Of a stretch of DNA of 64,000 bases, positions 16,975-25,523 are shown piece after piece. The notes beneath the pieces are model-generated. The model was not told the origin of the DNA, searched no databases, and worked only from the letters and a program-made list of their open reading frames with translations. The DNA is from Streptomyces sp. NBC_01210 (GTDB lineage Bacteria > Actinomycetota > Actinomycetes > Streptomycetales > Streptomycetaceae). How positions within the stretch are numbered: the first letter of the stretch is position 1; the number at the start of each line of letters is the position of its first letter. The translations under genes were made by a program, and so were the position numbers. The stretch is taken from assembly GCF_036010325.1 (NCBI RefSeq), contig NZ_CP108549.1, positions 1,364,001 to 1,428,000 of the forward strand, read 5' to 3'.

Positions 16975-18124
16975 GAGCCCTGCCCTCGCCGAGCCCGTTG
17001 AACACGCTGAGTCGCTGGATGTTCTCCGTACCTTCCATGTACTCGACGCCGCGGGCGTCCCGGGCCAGCTTCTCCAGGAAGGGGTGCTCGAAGCGGGCAC
17101 CCGGCCCGAAGAAGTCCAGGGCCCGCAATGTCACGTTCTCCACGAGCCTTGCCCCGCGGAGCTTGGCCATACACGCGAGCTCCCCGGCGGAGACATCGGC
17201 ATCGACCGCCGCCGCGGCCCGCCGGGTCAGCCGGCGCACGGCCTCGATCCGGCGCGCCATGGCGTCGAGTCGGTCGTGTTCGGCTCGCGTCAACCGGGCG
17301 CGGTGGTCGCGTACGTACTCGTGCGCGGCCCGGGCCAGGCCCACACTCATACTGGCCACGACAGGCCGCAGCAGGTTGAAGGTGCGCAGCCAGCCGGCCA
17401 TGCCGCGGCGGGTGGGTGACAGGTGCCTGCCCAGGACTCGCTCGGGGGCTATCTCCACGGACTCCAGGGTGATGGCGCCGAGTTGCGCTCCTCGCAGACC
17501 CAGCGTGGCGACGGGTTCCGCCGTGAAGCCGAGCGCGTCCGCCTCCAGGAGCACCGTGTTGACGCCGAGCGGCCCGCTCCGCGTACGGGCGAACACCACG
17601 CCCAGCTGGCCTCTGACCGCGTTGCCCACATAGCGCTTGGCGCCGTTGAGCCGCCAGGGGCCGTCCTGATCGTCTCGGGTGAGCGTGGTGGTCATGCCTG
17701 CGGCGTCGGAGCCGCGCTCGGACTCGGTCAACGCGAAGAATGTCCAGGTGGGTTCGGCGAGGACCCGGCCGTAGAACCACTCCTTCTGCTCACGGTCCCC
17801 GAGCGCGTCGACCAGAACGCCGGTCATGGGTGCGCCGGGGGCAGCGAGGGCCGTGGCGAGGTCCCCCCAGGCCGCCTCCTCGTAGTACACGATCCGTTCC
17901 AGGGCGGTCATCAGGTGGAAACGGTGTCCGGAGATCTCAAGGGGGTCCGGGTTGTACTCGGGCGGTATCTGCAGGGTGCCGAGGCAGCCGAGGCCCGCGT
18001 GGTGCAGCAGGCGCGTCGGGGTGGTCGGGTCGCGGTCCACCTCCAGGGCGTGGGGCCGCACCTCGGCCCACCACTCACGGGCCTGGCCCTGGAGCAGCCG
18101 ATGACGCCGGTCGAGTTCGATCAC
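16967..18124 (-). CDS. Acyl-CoA/acyl-ACP dehydrogenase
   Basis: This 385-residue flavoprotein of the acyl-CoA dehydrogenase family would introduce an alpha-beta double bond in a thioester. The FAD/substrate region FFALTESERGSDAAGM and the C-terminal YMEGTENIQRL, which carries the catalytic Glu region, are intact. The GTG start overlaps the stop of the smaller dehydrogenase-like gene. In natural-product clusters such enzymes often act on carrier-bound acyl or aminoacyl groups, as in prolyl to pyrrolyl conversion. The substrate here is unknown. Confidence 0.87.
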   Translation of the reverse strand: MIELDRRHRLLQGQAREWWAEVRPHALEVDRDPTTPTRLLHHAGLGCLGTLQIPPEYNPDPLEISGHRFHLMTALERIVYYEEAAWGDLATALAAPGAPMTGVLVDALGDREQKEWFYGRVLAEPTWTFFALTESERGSDAAGMTTTLTRDDQDGPWRLNGAKRYVGNAVRGQLGVVFARTRSGPLGVNTVLLEADALGFTAEPVATLGLRGAQLGAITLESVEIAPERVLGRHLSPTRRGMAGWLRTFNLLRPVVASMSVGLARAAHEYVRDHRARLTRAEHDRLDAMARRIEAVRRLTRRAAAAVDADVSAGELACMAKLRGARLVENVTLRALDFFGPGARFEHPFLEKLARDARGVEYMEGTENIQRLSVFNGLGEGRAHG

Positions 18125-18774
18125 GAGGTGGCCCCTGTTTCCGCGTGGGAGTAGCAGATGTACGCGTCGGCGATCAGCTCGGAGAGCAGGGCCTCCCGGC
18201 CCGGGCCGTCGACGGTGAAGCCGAACGCCCCGAGGAGACGCAGCAGCATCCGGTCGGCGCCGGTGATCTGGTGGTGCAGGTCGCCGAGCATGGCCGTGTC
18301 GAGCCCGGCGGCGAGCAGCACGGTCTCGGCCTCCATCTGCGCGGTGGCCACGTCGGCGAGCGCACCCTTGATCAACTGCTGGTGCATCAGGGGCTCGTCG
18401 TGCGCGGTGCGCTTCCCCAGGTGGCCGAAGCAGGCGTCGAGCAGCCGCCGGGACAGGCCCAGGCGCAGCCACGCGAGGGCGGCGACCAGAGCACGTTGAT
18501 CGTCCGGGTTCTGTGAGGCACGGACCGGGTCGGCTCGGACGAAGGCCAGGCCGCATCCTTCCAGCGGCGCCAGGGGCGGCGGGGCCTCGGGCAGCTGTGC
18601 CACCGGGACCACGGCGTGGCCCGTCGGGCCGCTGATCAGTGTGGCGTCGGGGACGGCACAGTACAGTTCCTCGACGGCCCGCAGCGCGCCCGAGGCACGT
18701 GCCGTCTCGCCGAGCCCTCGGTGGAACCCCGCGTACGCGAGATCCGCTCGCGCCGCGTCACTCTGAAGCGTCAT
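18121..18774 (-). CDS. Half-size acyl-CoA dehydrogenase-like protein
   Basis: A protein of 217 residues matching mainly the C-terminal helical domain of acyl-CoA dehydrogenases (QQLIKGALADVATAQMEAE and then HHQITGADRMLLRLLGAFGF). The N-terminal and beta domains are reduced to about 90 residues and no catalytic Glu motif is evident. Such half enzymes in steroid degradation pair with a catalytic partner, and the adjacent full-length dehydrogenase is the obvious partner. The ATG lies inside the end of the upstream ketosynthase-like gene (17-base overlap). Confidence 0.7.
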   Translation of the reverse strand: MTLQSDAARADLAYAGFHRGLGETARASGALRAVEELYCAVPDATLISGPTGHAVVPVAQLPEAPPPLAPLEGCGLAFVRADPVRASQNPDDQRALVAALAWLRLGLSRRLLDACFGHLGKRTAHDEPLMHQQLIKGALADVATAQMEAETVLLAAGLDTAMLGDLHHQITGADRMLLRLLGAFGFTVDGPGREALLSELIADAYICYSHAETGATS

Positions 18775-19663
18775 GGGCTTGTCCCTCCTGGACGGCGAGG
18801 TCCACACGGCAGAGCCCCAAGTAGCCCAGTCGCGCGTCGTAGTCGGCGAGGACGACGGTCCGGCCCTCCCGGCGCAGGCGCGGGAGTTCGTCGGCGAGCA
18901 CCGACCAGATGCCGGCGCAGGGCATGCCCGGCGGGGCGGTGAGCAGGTCGGCACCGCCGGGTGGGCCGTCCCGGTGCCCGGTCAGGCCCGCGCCGGCGAT
19001 CACCACGGGCCGGCCTGTCCGGCCTGTGGCTCCCGCCAGGTAGGCGGCTAGCAACGAGGCCACCTCACCGGGCGCGATCCCGGACCGCTGCTCGGGCACC
19101 AGGGTGCCCAGTTCCCCGGAGGTGTCGAGGACCAGCGCGACGGCCGCGTCGCGCCGGGCCCGCAGCGGTTCGGGCACCGGCCCGCGGTGGAACACGGCGC
19201 TCTGCTCGGCGACAAGGACCAGGGCTCGGCGGCCGTCCTCGACGGCGACGCCGTCTCTGGCCAGGCGCAGGGCGGTGAACGGCGACGTGACCCCCTGGTC
19301 GGAGACCGCGAACGCCAGCCCCGTCCGGGACGTGGACCGCACGAGGCGGCTCATGGGCCAGCCGGGCGCCGCGTCCGGGGTCGCGTGGGCCAGCAAAGCC
19401 AGGTCGAAGCCGTCGTCGTACGGTGCGAGCGCGGGCAGCAGGGCCGAGACCATCGCCGCGTATGTCGTACGACCCGCGTCGAAGCCCTCCTCGTCCACCG
19501 GGAGCCCGTAGGAGGCGACCAGGTCCGAGAAGAACTCCCGGTCCCGGTCCTCGAAGCTCTCGATCCGGTCGAACTCCCGCCCGTGCACGTGGGCGAGGCG
19601 CAAGGGTGTGGAGATCGGGCCCGTCGAGCCGGCCGTTCGCGGGGGTACGGACGTGTGGATCAC
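18758..19663 (-). CDS. Ketosynthase III-like protein lacking the active-site cysteine
   Basis: The 301-residue thiolase-fold protein is related to FabH-type ketosynthases. Where an active enzyme has the nucleophilic cysteine (HACASG in the neighbour at 22736-23671), this one reads SDQGVTSP, with Gly at the Cys position. The C-terminal end (VVLADYDARLGYLGL) fits the family's final strand pair. It is therefore probably non-catalytic, perhaps a partner subunit of the active KSIII, comparable in logic to a chain-length factor. The GTG start overlaps the ACP stop. Confidence 0.6.
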   Translation of the reverse strand: MIHTSVPPRTAGSTGPISTPLRLAHVHGREFDRIESFEDRDREFFSDLVASYGLPVDEEGFDAGRTTYAAMVSALLPALAPYDDGFDLALLAHATPDAAPGWPMSRLVRSTSRTGLAFAVSDQGVTSPFTALRLARDGVAVEDGRRALVLVAEQSAVFHRGPVPEPLRARRDAAVALVLDTSGELGTLVPEQRSGIAPGEVASLLAAYLAGATGRTGRPVVIAGAGLTGHRDGPPGGADLLTAPPGMPCAGIWSVLADELPRLRREGRTVVLADYDARLGYLGLCRVDLAVQEGQAHDASE

Positions 19664-19941
19664 TGTTCGGACTCGAGCTGCCTGGCCGCGTAGTCCGCGA
19701 GCGACCTGACCGTCGCGAAGTCGCTCGGCTCCAGTGTCTCGGGGTCAAACTCGAACCCCAGCTCGTCCTCCAGCTTCATGAGCAGTTCGAGGATGCTGGT
19801 CGAGTCAAAGCCCAGGTCGTCGAAGAGCCTGGTGTCCGCCGTGATGGAGTCCGCCTCGCGGTTGCGCATCTCGGCGAGTGCCGCGATCACGGTCTGCGTG
19901 ATGCGAGCCGGGGCGGTGAAGGGCTCTGCGTGGGTACCCAT
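19660..19941 (-). CDS. Acyl carrier protein
   Basis: A 93-residue carrier protein with the phosphopantetheine site at Ser47 in DDLGFDSTSILELL, followed by an acidic helix II. The ATG at 19941 has GGAG 11 bases upstream. Its neighbours are an ATP-grasp ligase and a PLP decarboxylase in the same operon. That trio matches BtrI (ACP), BtrJ and BtrK of butirosin biosynthesis, where glutamate is attached to the ACP and decarboxylated. It probably carries the amino-acid-derived building block. Confidence 0.9.
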   Translation of the reverse strand: MGTHAEPFTAPARITQTVIAALAEMRNREADSITADTRLFDDLGFDSTSILELLMKLEDELGFEFDPETLEPSDFATVRSLADYAARQLESEQ

Positions 19942-20032
19942 GGTGGCGTGCGCTCCTTTGGATCTCTGTGTCTCTGAATCGGTCGCTGGACGGCGACGTC
20001 GTTGTCCGACGGCCGCTCGGCCGCCGTGCCGG

Positions 20033-21334
20033 TTATGTCGCCGCTCCGGCCGTATCACCGGACGCTCCGGTGAAGTCGTAGCTTCGCTGGCGTACGAGCA
20101 GGTCCTCCGGCCGGTCCCGCTCCCGTACCAGGAGGGGCCGTCCCTCGTACACCAGTACCTCGGCCGGGTGGCCGTGGCTGAGGAAGTGGACGGGGGAGGC
20201 GCTCGGTCCGTACGCGCCGGACTGGAGCACGCCGACCAGGTCGCCGGTCTCCAGGGACGGGAGCCGGACCTTCTTGCCGAGCGTGTCGTTGGGGGTGCAC
20301 AGCGGACCGGCGATGTTCCACACCTCGTCCGCCTCCGCGCCGGTGCGGCTCAGTAGCTGGATGGGGAAGTTGCGCTTGACGAAGGAGCCGACGCCGACGG
20401 CCGCCATGTGGTGATGCGTACCGCCGTCGACGATGGCGAACCTCTCGCCCCGGGACTCCTTGAGATAGCGGACCCGCGTGACGTACACGCCGGCCGGCGC
20501 CGTGAGGTACCGGCCCAGCTCCATGATGATGCGCGTCTTGGGACGGCCCGCGGTGAACTTCTCGATCAGCGGGTTGAGGAGCGCGGTGAGGACGGAGGGA
20601 TCCAGGTCACGCTCGCCCTCGAAGTACGGCACGCCCAACCCGCCGCCGATGTCGACGAGTTCGAGAGGAAAGCCGAGGGCATCAGCGATCTGCTCGGCGG
20701 CCTCGAAGATCCGCTCAGTGTGCTCGGCGACGACCTGTTCGTCAAGCACGCGGGTGCCCATGTAGATATGGATGCCGACCAGGCGCACCGAGAGGAAGCG
20801 CTCCGCCAGGTCGGGCTGCGCGAGCAGCGTTTCCTGGTCGATGCCGAACTGCCTGCCGGTGCCGCTCATCACGAGCTTCGCGCCCTTGACCGAGAAGCTC
20901 GGGTTGACCCGGAGCGCCACCCTCGCGGTGACCCCGCGTTCGGCGGCGAGCCGGTCCACCAGCGCCAGTTCGTCCAGGGACTCGCATACGATGGCCGCGA
21001 TCCCCGCGTCGAGGCAGGCCGTGAGCTCCTCCTCGCTCTTGCCGGGCCCGGGGAAGACGATGTCCTCGGCCGCGACCCCGGCCCGGCCGGCCGTGGTCAG
21101 CTCGGCCAGCGAGGAGACCTCCGCGCGCGCTCCCAGAGAATGCAGCAGCGCGCAGATCGCGATGTTGGGGTTGGCCTTCAGGGAGTAGAAGATCTCCACG
21201 GCGGGGTGCAGCAGGTCCCGCAGGCCGCTGTACTGCCGGGTGACGGTCTCGGCGTCGTAGACATACAGCGGGGTTCCGAACTCCGCCGCCAGATCCGATA
21301 CGGGCACGCCCTGGATGTGGAATTCAGCGGCCAT
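20033..21334 (-). CDS. PLP-dependent decarboxylase, diaminopimelate-decarboxylase fold (BtrK-like)
   Basis: The 433-residue fold-type III decarboxylase has the PLP-binding Lys53 in FYSLKANPN, the glycine loop GGGLG at 230-234, ELGRY at 272-276 and the cross-subunit catalytic Cys346 in PLCTPNDTL. Lysine synthesis enzymes share this fold. The neighbouring ACP and ATP-grasp genes instead suggest that it decarboxylates an aminoacyl-ACP, as BtrK does with glutamyl-ACP. ATG 21334 has AGGAG upstream and overlaps the end of the ATP-grasp gene. Substrate inferred, not shown. Confidence 0.85.
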   Translation of the reverse strand: MAAEFHIQGVPVSDLAAEFGTPLYVYDAETVTRQYSGLRDLLHPAVEIFYSLKANPNIAICALLHSLGARAEVSSLAELTTAGRAGVAAEDIVFPGPGKSEEELTACLDAGIAAIVCESLDELALVDRLAAERGVTARVALRVNPSFSVKGAKLVMSGTGRQFGIDQETLLAQPDLAERFLSVRLVGIHIYMGTRVLDEQVVAEHTERIFEAAEQIADALGFPLELVDIGGGLGVPYFEGERDLDPSVLTALLNPLIEKFTAGRPKTRIIMELGRYLTAPAGVYVTRVRYLKESRGERFAIVDGGTHHHMAAVGVGSFVKRNFPIQLLSRTGAEADEVWNIAGPLCTPNDTLGKKVRLPSLETGDLVGVLQSGAYGPSASPVHFLSHGHPAEVLVYEGRPLLVRERDRPEDLLVRQRSYDFTGASGDTAGAAT

Positions 21335-22727
21335 GGCGGTTCTCCTCCGTGAGGGCCGCGACGCGGGCGGCGATCTGCTGGTCGAGCGAGGCGAGACGGT
21401 CGTCGCTGTCGGCCACGACAATCCCGTAGAGGCGGCCGTCGAAGGTCCGCGGCCCGTCGTCCTGGAGCCGGTGCTCGGCGGCGTTGACGGTGGCGTAGTT
21501 GTTGACGATGAGACCGGCGGGGGTGCCGGGGGCCAGCAGCAGGTCCTGGAGGAGGTCCGCGAGCCGGGCGAACGGCAGACGGCCGCGCAGGGTGACGGGG
21601 TACTGGGTGGCCAGCGCGACGCGGCCTTGCTGAATCCACCGTTCCCGGACGCGTTCCTGGTACGTCGACATGTTGTTGCGTGCGTTGATCTCGACGATCG
21701 GGTAGAGCCCGCCGTCCGGATCCACCATCGCGTCGACACCGACCGGTCCGAAGTACCCGTCGCTGTGGAGCCGGGCACCGATCAGGCGCGACGCTTCGGC
21801 GAGTTCGGCCCGCTGGGCGTCGTCGAGGCGGGCCGGGATGCGGTGACCCTTGTGCACTCCGGCGTCGGTGACGGCCTCCCGGACGAAGTCGAAGGTGACA
21901 GCGCTGTCCTGGTCGACGGTGAACTGGTAGTTCAGATTGGTCTGCTTGGCCACCCACGTCTCGATGACCATGTTCACCCGGTCGTCCCCGCTGCGCTCCG
22001 CGCGACGGGCGATCTTCCTGGCGACACGCTCCAGGGAGGTCCGTTCGGACAGGACGAGCAGGCCCTTGCCGGAGACGCCGTACGAGTCCTTCGCAACGAC
22101 CGTCCCACCCCGGTCGAGCAGTTCACCGGCCTCCGCCACGGCGCTGTGGAGCTCGTCCACCGACCGGCAGATCCAGCCGCGGGGCTGGCGCAGTCCGAGG
22201 GTGCTGGCGACCTCACGGCTGTACGTCTTCCCGTTGACCGTCTTGCACACCTGCGCGGATGGCCCCGCGAGCCGCAGTCCGGCGAGTTCGGCGACGCGCT
22301 CCTCGCGCTCCGATACCCCGTGCGGCCACAGGACGGGACTCGGCACGAGCGTGCCGAGCTCCTTGAGGAGACCGGGGTCCGCGAGCACGTCCTCGGTGAC
22401 CGTCAGCTGCGGATCCTGGGCGACGGGCGTGAGGATGTGCGGAAGCTCGAAGCCCAGTGCCACGAGATGCGCCAAATGGTCGGCGTCCGGGGCGGACTTG
22501 AGGATCACCCGGTCCCGCGCACCGGCGAGCAGCAGGCAGAACTCGTCCATGCGGTTCGCGATCTCCCTGGTTGCGCTCACCGCGATCCGGGGCAGCCCCG
22601 GCTCGTTCTCCCCCCACTGGTTCTCCACCTCGAAATTCCCGAGCAAAACCATGGGCGTGTCGAGTGCCCCGGCGAGAACGGATCGGATGTGGGTAGACCA
22701 GGCCGGCGTGGATGACGGTTGCATCAT
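21324..22727 (-). CDS. ATP-grasp ligase (BtrJ-like, amino acid:ACP ligase candidate)
   Basis: The 467-residue protein has an ATP-grasp core in its second half. VVAKDSYGVSGKGLLVL is the flexible ATP-binding loop, YPIVEINARNNMS the metal-binding Glu and Asn, and VGVDAMVD a further acidic motif. ATP-grasp enzymes make acyl-phosphate intermediates. In butirosin BtrJ the acceptor is the thiol of an ACP. Order and overlap with the decarboxylase and ACP support that role here. The start is uncertain: ATG 22727 is used, but TTG 22739, which overlaps the previous stop codon, is also possible. Confidence 0.8.
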   Translation of the reverse strand: MMQPSSTPAWSTHIRSVLAGALDTPMVLLGNFEVENQWGENEPGLPRIAVSATREIANRMDEFCLLLAGARDRVILKSAPDADHLAHLVALGFELPHILTPVAQDPQLTVTEDVLADPGLLKELGTLVPSPVLWPHGVSEREERVAELAGLRLAGPSAQVCKTVNGKTYSREVASTLGLRQPRGWICRSVDELHSAVAEAGELLDRGGTVVAKDSYGVSGKGLLVLSERTSLERVARKIARRAERSGDDRVNMVIETWVAKQTNLNYQFTVDQDSAVTFDFVREAVTDAGVHKGHRIPARLDDAQRAELAEASRLIGARLHSDGYFGPVGVDAMVDPDGGLYPIVEINARNNMSTYQERVRERWIQQGRVALATQYPVTLRGRLPFARLADLLQDLLLAPGTPAGLIVNNYATVNAAEHRLQDDGPRTFDGRLYGIVVADSDDRLASLDQQIAARVAALTEENRHGR

Positions 22728-22735
22728 GCTCGCTT

Positions 22736-23671
22736 TCAATGCTCGAGGACCATTGCCGAGAACGTGGCGCCGAGCCCGACGGAAGTCATCAGATATCGCT
22801 GCCCGGGCCGCAGAATGCCCTTCTCGCGCGCAGTCAGATAGTTGAGGAATGCGTCGGCACCGAAGCAGTGACCGATCTCCGGGAGGTTGTCCAGGAAGAG
22901 CCGGTCCTTTCCCCGGATACCCAATTTGTTCAGCACCGGCAGCCAGGACATCCGATTGACGTTGTGCGGCAGGACGAGGTCGATGTCCCGTACCTGAAGT
23001 CCTGCACTGTCCACAGCGGCGCGCACCACATCCGCCAGTGCCGCCGGATAGGTTTCCTGGAACTCGACCGCCGATTCGGGGGACATGTACATACCGTCCT
23101 CGAATTCGCCTCGGATCTGCGTGGCATATCCCAGGACGCGGTCGCGCGGGCCGCCGAGGCCGACCAGGGCGGCCGCGGCGGACTCCCCCATCACCCCGGT
23201 GTCGGGAATCACTCGGGCGCTGGCGGTGAACACCTTCTCGCCCATCAGGACGAGGGCGAGGCCGTCCGGATCACCGTCCGCGGCAAGCAGCCGACCGGCG
23301 AGGTCAACGGCGAGGAGGCCGGACGCACAGGCGTGCTGGGTCACACAGAAGGCCTGCGCGTGACGCAGCCCCAGCTCGTCCCGGACCTCGTGCACGGTGC
23401 TCACAGGATAGGGGGCGGCCACCGGCATCGTACGGGCCTGGAGGACGTACCGTACGCGGTGTTCATTACCCTTCAGCGACTCCAGCCGCTCGGCCGCACC
23501 AAGAAGTTGGAGGGCCGGATCATCCTTCTCCGTGACCCGCACCTCCCTGAATCCGAAATACCGCTCGTACAAGTTGATGCGCGGCTCGGGGACCTGGTTC
23601 TGCTGGAGAAACTCCCGTACGGGAACACGCCGGTCGGGCCAGTAACCCGCGACTTCTCTAAGCGCTGTCAA
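22736..23671 (-). CDS. Ketosynthase III family protein (active-site Cys present)
   Basis: A 311-residue FabH-like enzyme. The nucleophile is Cys115 in QHACASG, with His236 in LPHNVNR. The third position, usually Asn in FabH (GNTS), reads GHCFGADA, so the triad would be Cys-His-His rather than Cys-His-Asn. That suggests an acyltransferase or unusual condensation instead of ordinary chain initiation. No ATG or GTG fits. TTG at 23671 opens the conserved region (TALREVAGYWPDRRVPV), and everything further upstream in the frame is antisense to the PCP gene. Confidence 0.8.
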   Translation of the reverse strand: MTALREVAGYWPDRRVPVREFLQQNQVPEPRINLYERYFGFREVRVTEKDDPALQLLGAAERLESLKGNEHRVRYVLQARTMPVAAPYPVSTVHEVRDELGLRHAQAFCVTQHACASGLLAVDLAGRLLAADGDPDGLALVLMGEKVFTASARVIPDTGVMGESAAAALVGLGGPRDRVLGYATQIRGEFEDGMYMSPESAVEFQETYPAALADVVRAAVDSAGLQVRDIDLVLPHNVNRMSWLPVLNKLGIRGKDRLFLDNLPEIGHCFGADAFLNYLTAREKGILRPGQRYLMTSVGLGATFSAMVLEH

Positions 23672-23745
23672 CGGAATCTGCTTACCGGCTCGGCATATTG
23701 GCGCCGCCCACTCGGGACTTGCTGTTCCTCCCGGACCGGATCGCC

Positions 23746-23751
23746 TAGTAT
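23746..23751 (+). promoter_or_regulatory. -10 box of the lone PCP gene
   Basis: TAGTAT lies 7 bases before the ATG at 23759, giving a leaderless mRNA. No clear -35. Confidence 0.45.
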
Positions 23752-23758
23752 TGCGGAC

Positions 23759-24064
23759 ATGGTCAACGGAGCAGCCCACGAAGCAGTCAACAGCGTCGGT
23801 CGCATATGCCGCCTGGTCGGCGAGGAAATGGGAGACATTCTCACCTGCCCGCCCTTGGCACCGGACGAGGATTTCCTCGCGGCTGGCGGCGACTCCCTGC
23901 ACGCCGTCGAACTGGTCTCGCGGCTCGTGGCACGCTGGCAGCCGGCCGAGGGGGATGCCGCCGACCGCCTGCAGGCGGCCTTGGTGACCGCTGTCTTCGA
24001 CGACCCGAGCCCGGGCCGTCTCGCGGCGGTGATCGTGGCCGGAGGTACCCCCCTCGCCCCCTGA
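23759..24064 (+). CDS. Stand-alone peptidyl carrier protein
   Basis: A 101-residue carrier protein with the phosphopantetheine Ser46 in AAGGDSLHAVELVSRL. It is encoded on the plus strand between two leftward biosynthetic genes, so it interrupts the operon and has its own promoter. The adjacent acyl-AMP ligase (24084-25523), whose 3' end faces its 3' end 19 bases away, is the natural loading enzyme. The condensation protein would use its cargo. Confidence 0.9.
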   Translation: MVNGAAHEAVNSVGRICRLVGEEMGDILTCPPLAPDEDFLAAGGDSLHAVELVSRLVARWQPAEGDAADRLQAALVTAVFDDPSPGRLAAVIVAGGTPLAP

Positions 24065-24083
24065 CCGGGACGGGGCTGGCCGG

Positions 24084-25523
24084 TCACGGCTGGCCCTCGG
24101 CCGGCGTGCCGGCGGGCGGCAGCCTGCACACCCGCTTCACCGCCATGAGGTCCGGTTTCCCCAGCGCCGTACGCGGCAGCTCGGGCAGGACATGGACGCG
24201 GTGCGGCACCTCGTAAGCCGTGAGTCTGCCGCGGCAGTGCGCCAGCAGGTCCGCCACCCCCGTCCGCGGATCGCGGAGGACGACGGCCGCATGCACCGAC
24301 TCCTCGCCGTCCTCCTCATGGCCGAAGACATGCGCCTCCGCCACATCGTCGTGCTCGCCGAGGACGCCGCTCACCAGGCCGGGATTGACCTTGCGGCCGC
24401 CGACGTTGATGAACGTGCTCTTGCGTGCCAGGACCGTGAGGTCGCCCCCGGCGTCGATCCTGACCAGGTCGCCGGTGTCGTACAGACCGTCCTCGTCCAG
24501 TACGTCACCGCCTCCCAGGTAGCCGGAGAACAGCGTCGAGGTGCGGACGAGGAGCCTGCCGGCACCCGGGTCCCCGTCGCCGTCGGCGGACTCGACCTTC
24601 CAGGTAACGGAGCGGTGAATCCGGCCCGCTGAGCCCTCGGGCCACGGGGTGGCGCGGTCGTACTGGCACGCGATCACCCCGGCTTCCGTACTGCCGTAGA
24701 TCTGGTGGACGGCCCTGCCGAACGCCCGCTCCGCCCGTGCTCGCGTCTCCTGCGGCAGCGGCCCGCCCGACGACAGCAGGGCGCGCAGCGCCGATGCGCT
24801 CCCGGCGGGCCGGGGAGCCATGCCGAGGATGCGGTAGATCATGGGTGTGCCGAGCAGCACCGTCGCGCCCTCGTCGATGGCCGTGTGCACCGCGCTCACG
24901 CTGAAACGGGGCATGGTGACGATCTGCGCCCCGCTCACGAGGGCACCGGCGAGCAGGCCCATCATGCCGAAGGAGTGGGACATGGGGATCGGGCCGAGGA
25001 TGTCGTCCGCCGTGTAGCCGTAGGTCTCGCGGTAGATGCGGCCGCCGTGCTCGATGTTGCCGAGGTCCTGGCGAACGATCCGGGGTTCGCCGGTGGAGCC
25101 GGAGGTCATCCCGAGGATCGCGGGGTTCCGCTCCGGCGCGCGGAGGGGGCCGCCACCGTCCGAGAGCACGTCGGCGTACGCCAGGACGCCGCTGCCCCGG
25201 TCGGGCCCGATCACCTGCCGCGCACCGATCCGCCGCGCGACGGACCGCTCCTCGTCCAGATGGGAGCTGCCCGCCTCCAGACACAGCAGGTCCACCGACG
25301 CGGCCGTGAGCCCCAGGAACACCGCGAGGCTCTCGGCGGAGTTGTCGAGCACCAGGACGGCGGGCGCGTTCCGCTTGCAGAGGCGACCGGCCCGGTCGGC
25401 CACCCCGGCCGCCATGTCACGCAGTCGGCGCCAGTTCGTGCTGTCCCACCGGCCGTTGGTGAGCACCCGTACGGACGGGGCGTCCGGGCGGGTGGCCGCG
25501 TGCCGTTCCACCTGCCGATGCAT
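24084..25523 (-). CDS. Acyl/aminoacyl-AMP ligase (stand-alone adenylation enzyme)
   Basis: The 479-residue class I adenylate-forming enzyme activates a carboxylic acid with ATP and passes it to a carrier thiol. Motifs are GMTSGSTGEPR near 138-147 (P-loop, with Arg in place of the usual final Lys), YGSTEAG, LYDTGDLVRI, and the catalytic Lys in RTALGKPDL near the C-terminus. It is shorter than an NRPS adenylation domain and closer to aryl or acyl ligases. A urocanate or other acid is a possible substrate, but the specificity cannot be read by eye. Its ATG overlaps the stop of the SDR gene. Confidence 0.85.
   Translation of the reverse strand: MHRQVERHAATRPDAPSVRVLTNGRWDSTNWRRLRDMAAGVADRAGRLCKRNAPAVLVLDNSAESLAVFLGLTAASVDLLCLEAGSSHLDEERSVARRIGARQVIGPDRGSGVLAYADVLSDGGGPLRAPERNPAILGMTSGSTGEPRIVRQDLGNIEHGGRIYRETYGYTADDILGPIPMSHSFGMMGLLAGALVSGAQIVTMPRFSVSAVHTAIDEGATVLLGTPMIYRILGMAPRPAGSASALRALLSSGGPLPQETRARAERAFGRAVHQIYGSTEAGVIACQYDRATPWPEGSAGRIHRSVTWKVESADGDGDPGAGRLLVRTSTLFSGYLGGGDVLDEDGLYDTGDLVRIDAGGDLTVLARKSTFINVGGRKVNPGLVSGVLGEHDDVAEAHVFGHEEDGEESVHAAVVLRDPRTGVADLLAHCRGRLTAYEVPHRVHVLPELPRTALGKPDLMAVKRVCRLPPAGTPAEGQP

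Noticed and set aside
20033..21334. Lysine-pathway diaminopimelate decarboxylase (lysA)
   Set aside because: Fold is the same but the gene lies between an ACP and an ATP-grasp gene in a biosynthetic operon, matching BtrK better.
23665..23671. TTGACA on the minus strand as a -35 box
   Set aside because: It is the likely TTG start codon of the ketosynthase III gene, and no -10 follows at 16-19 bases.
23672..23902. N-terminal extension of the ketosynthase III gene
   Set aside because: The added 77 residues are antisense to the PCP gene and show no resemblance to the family.
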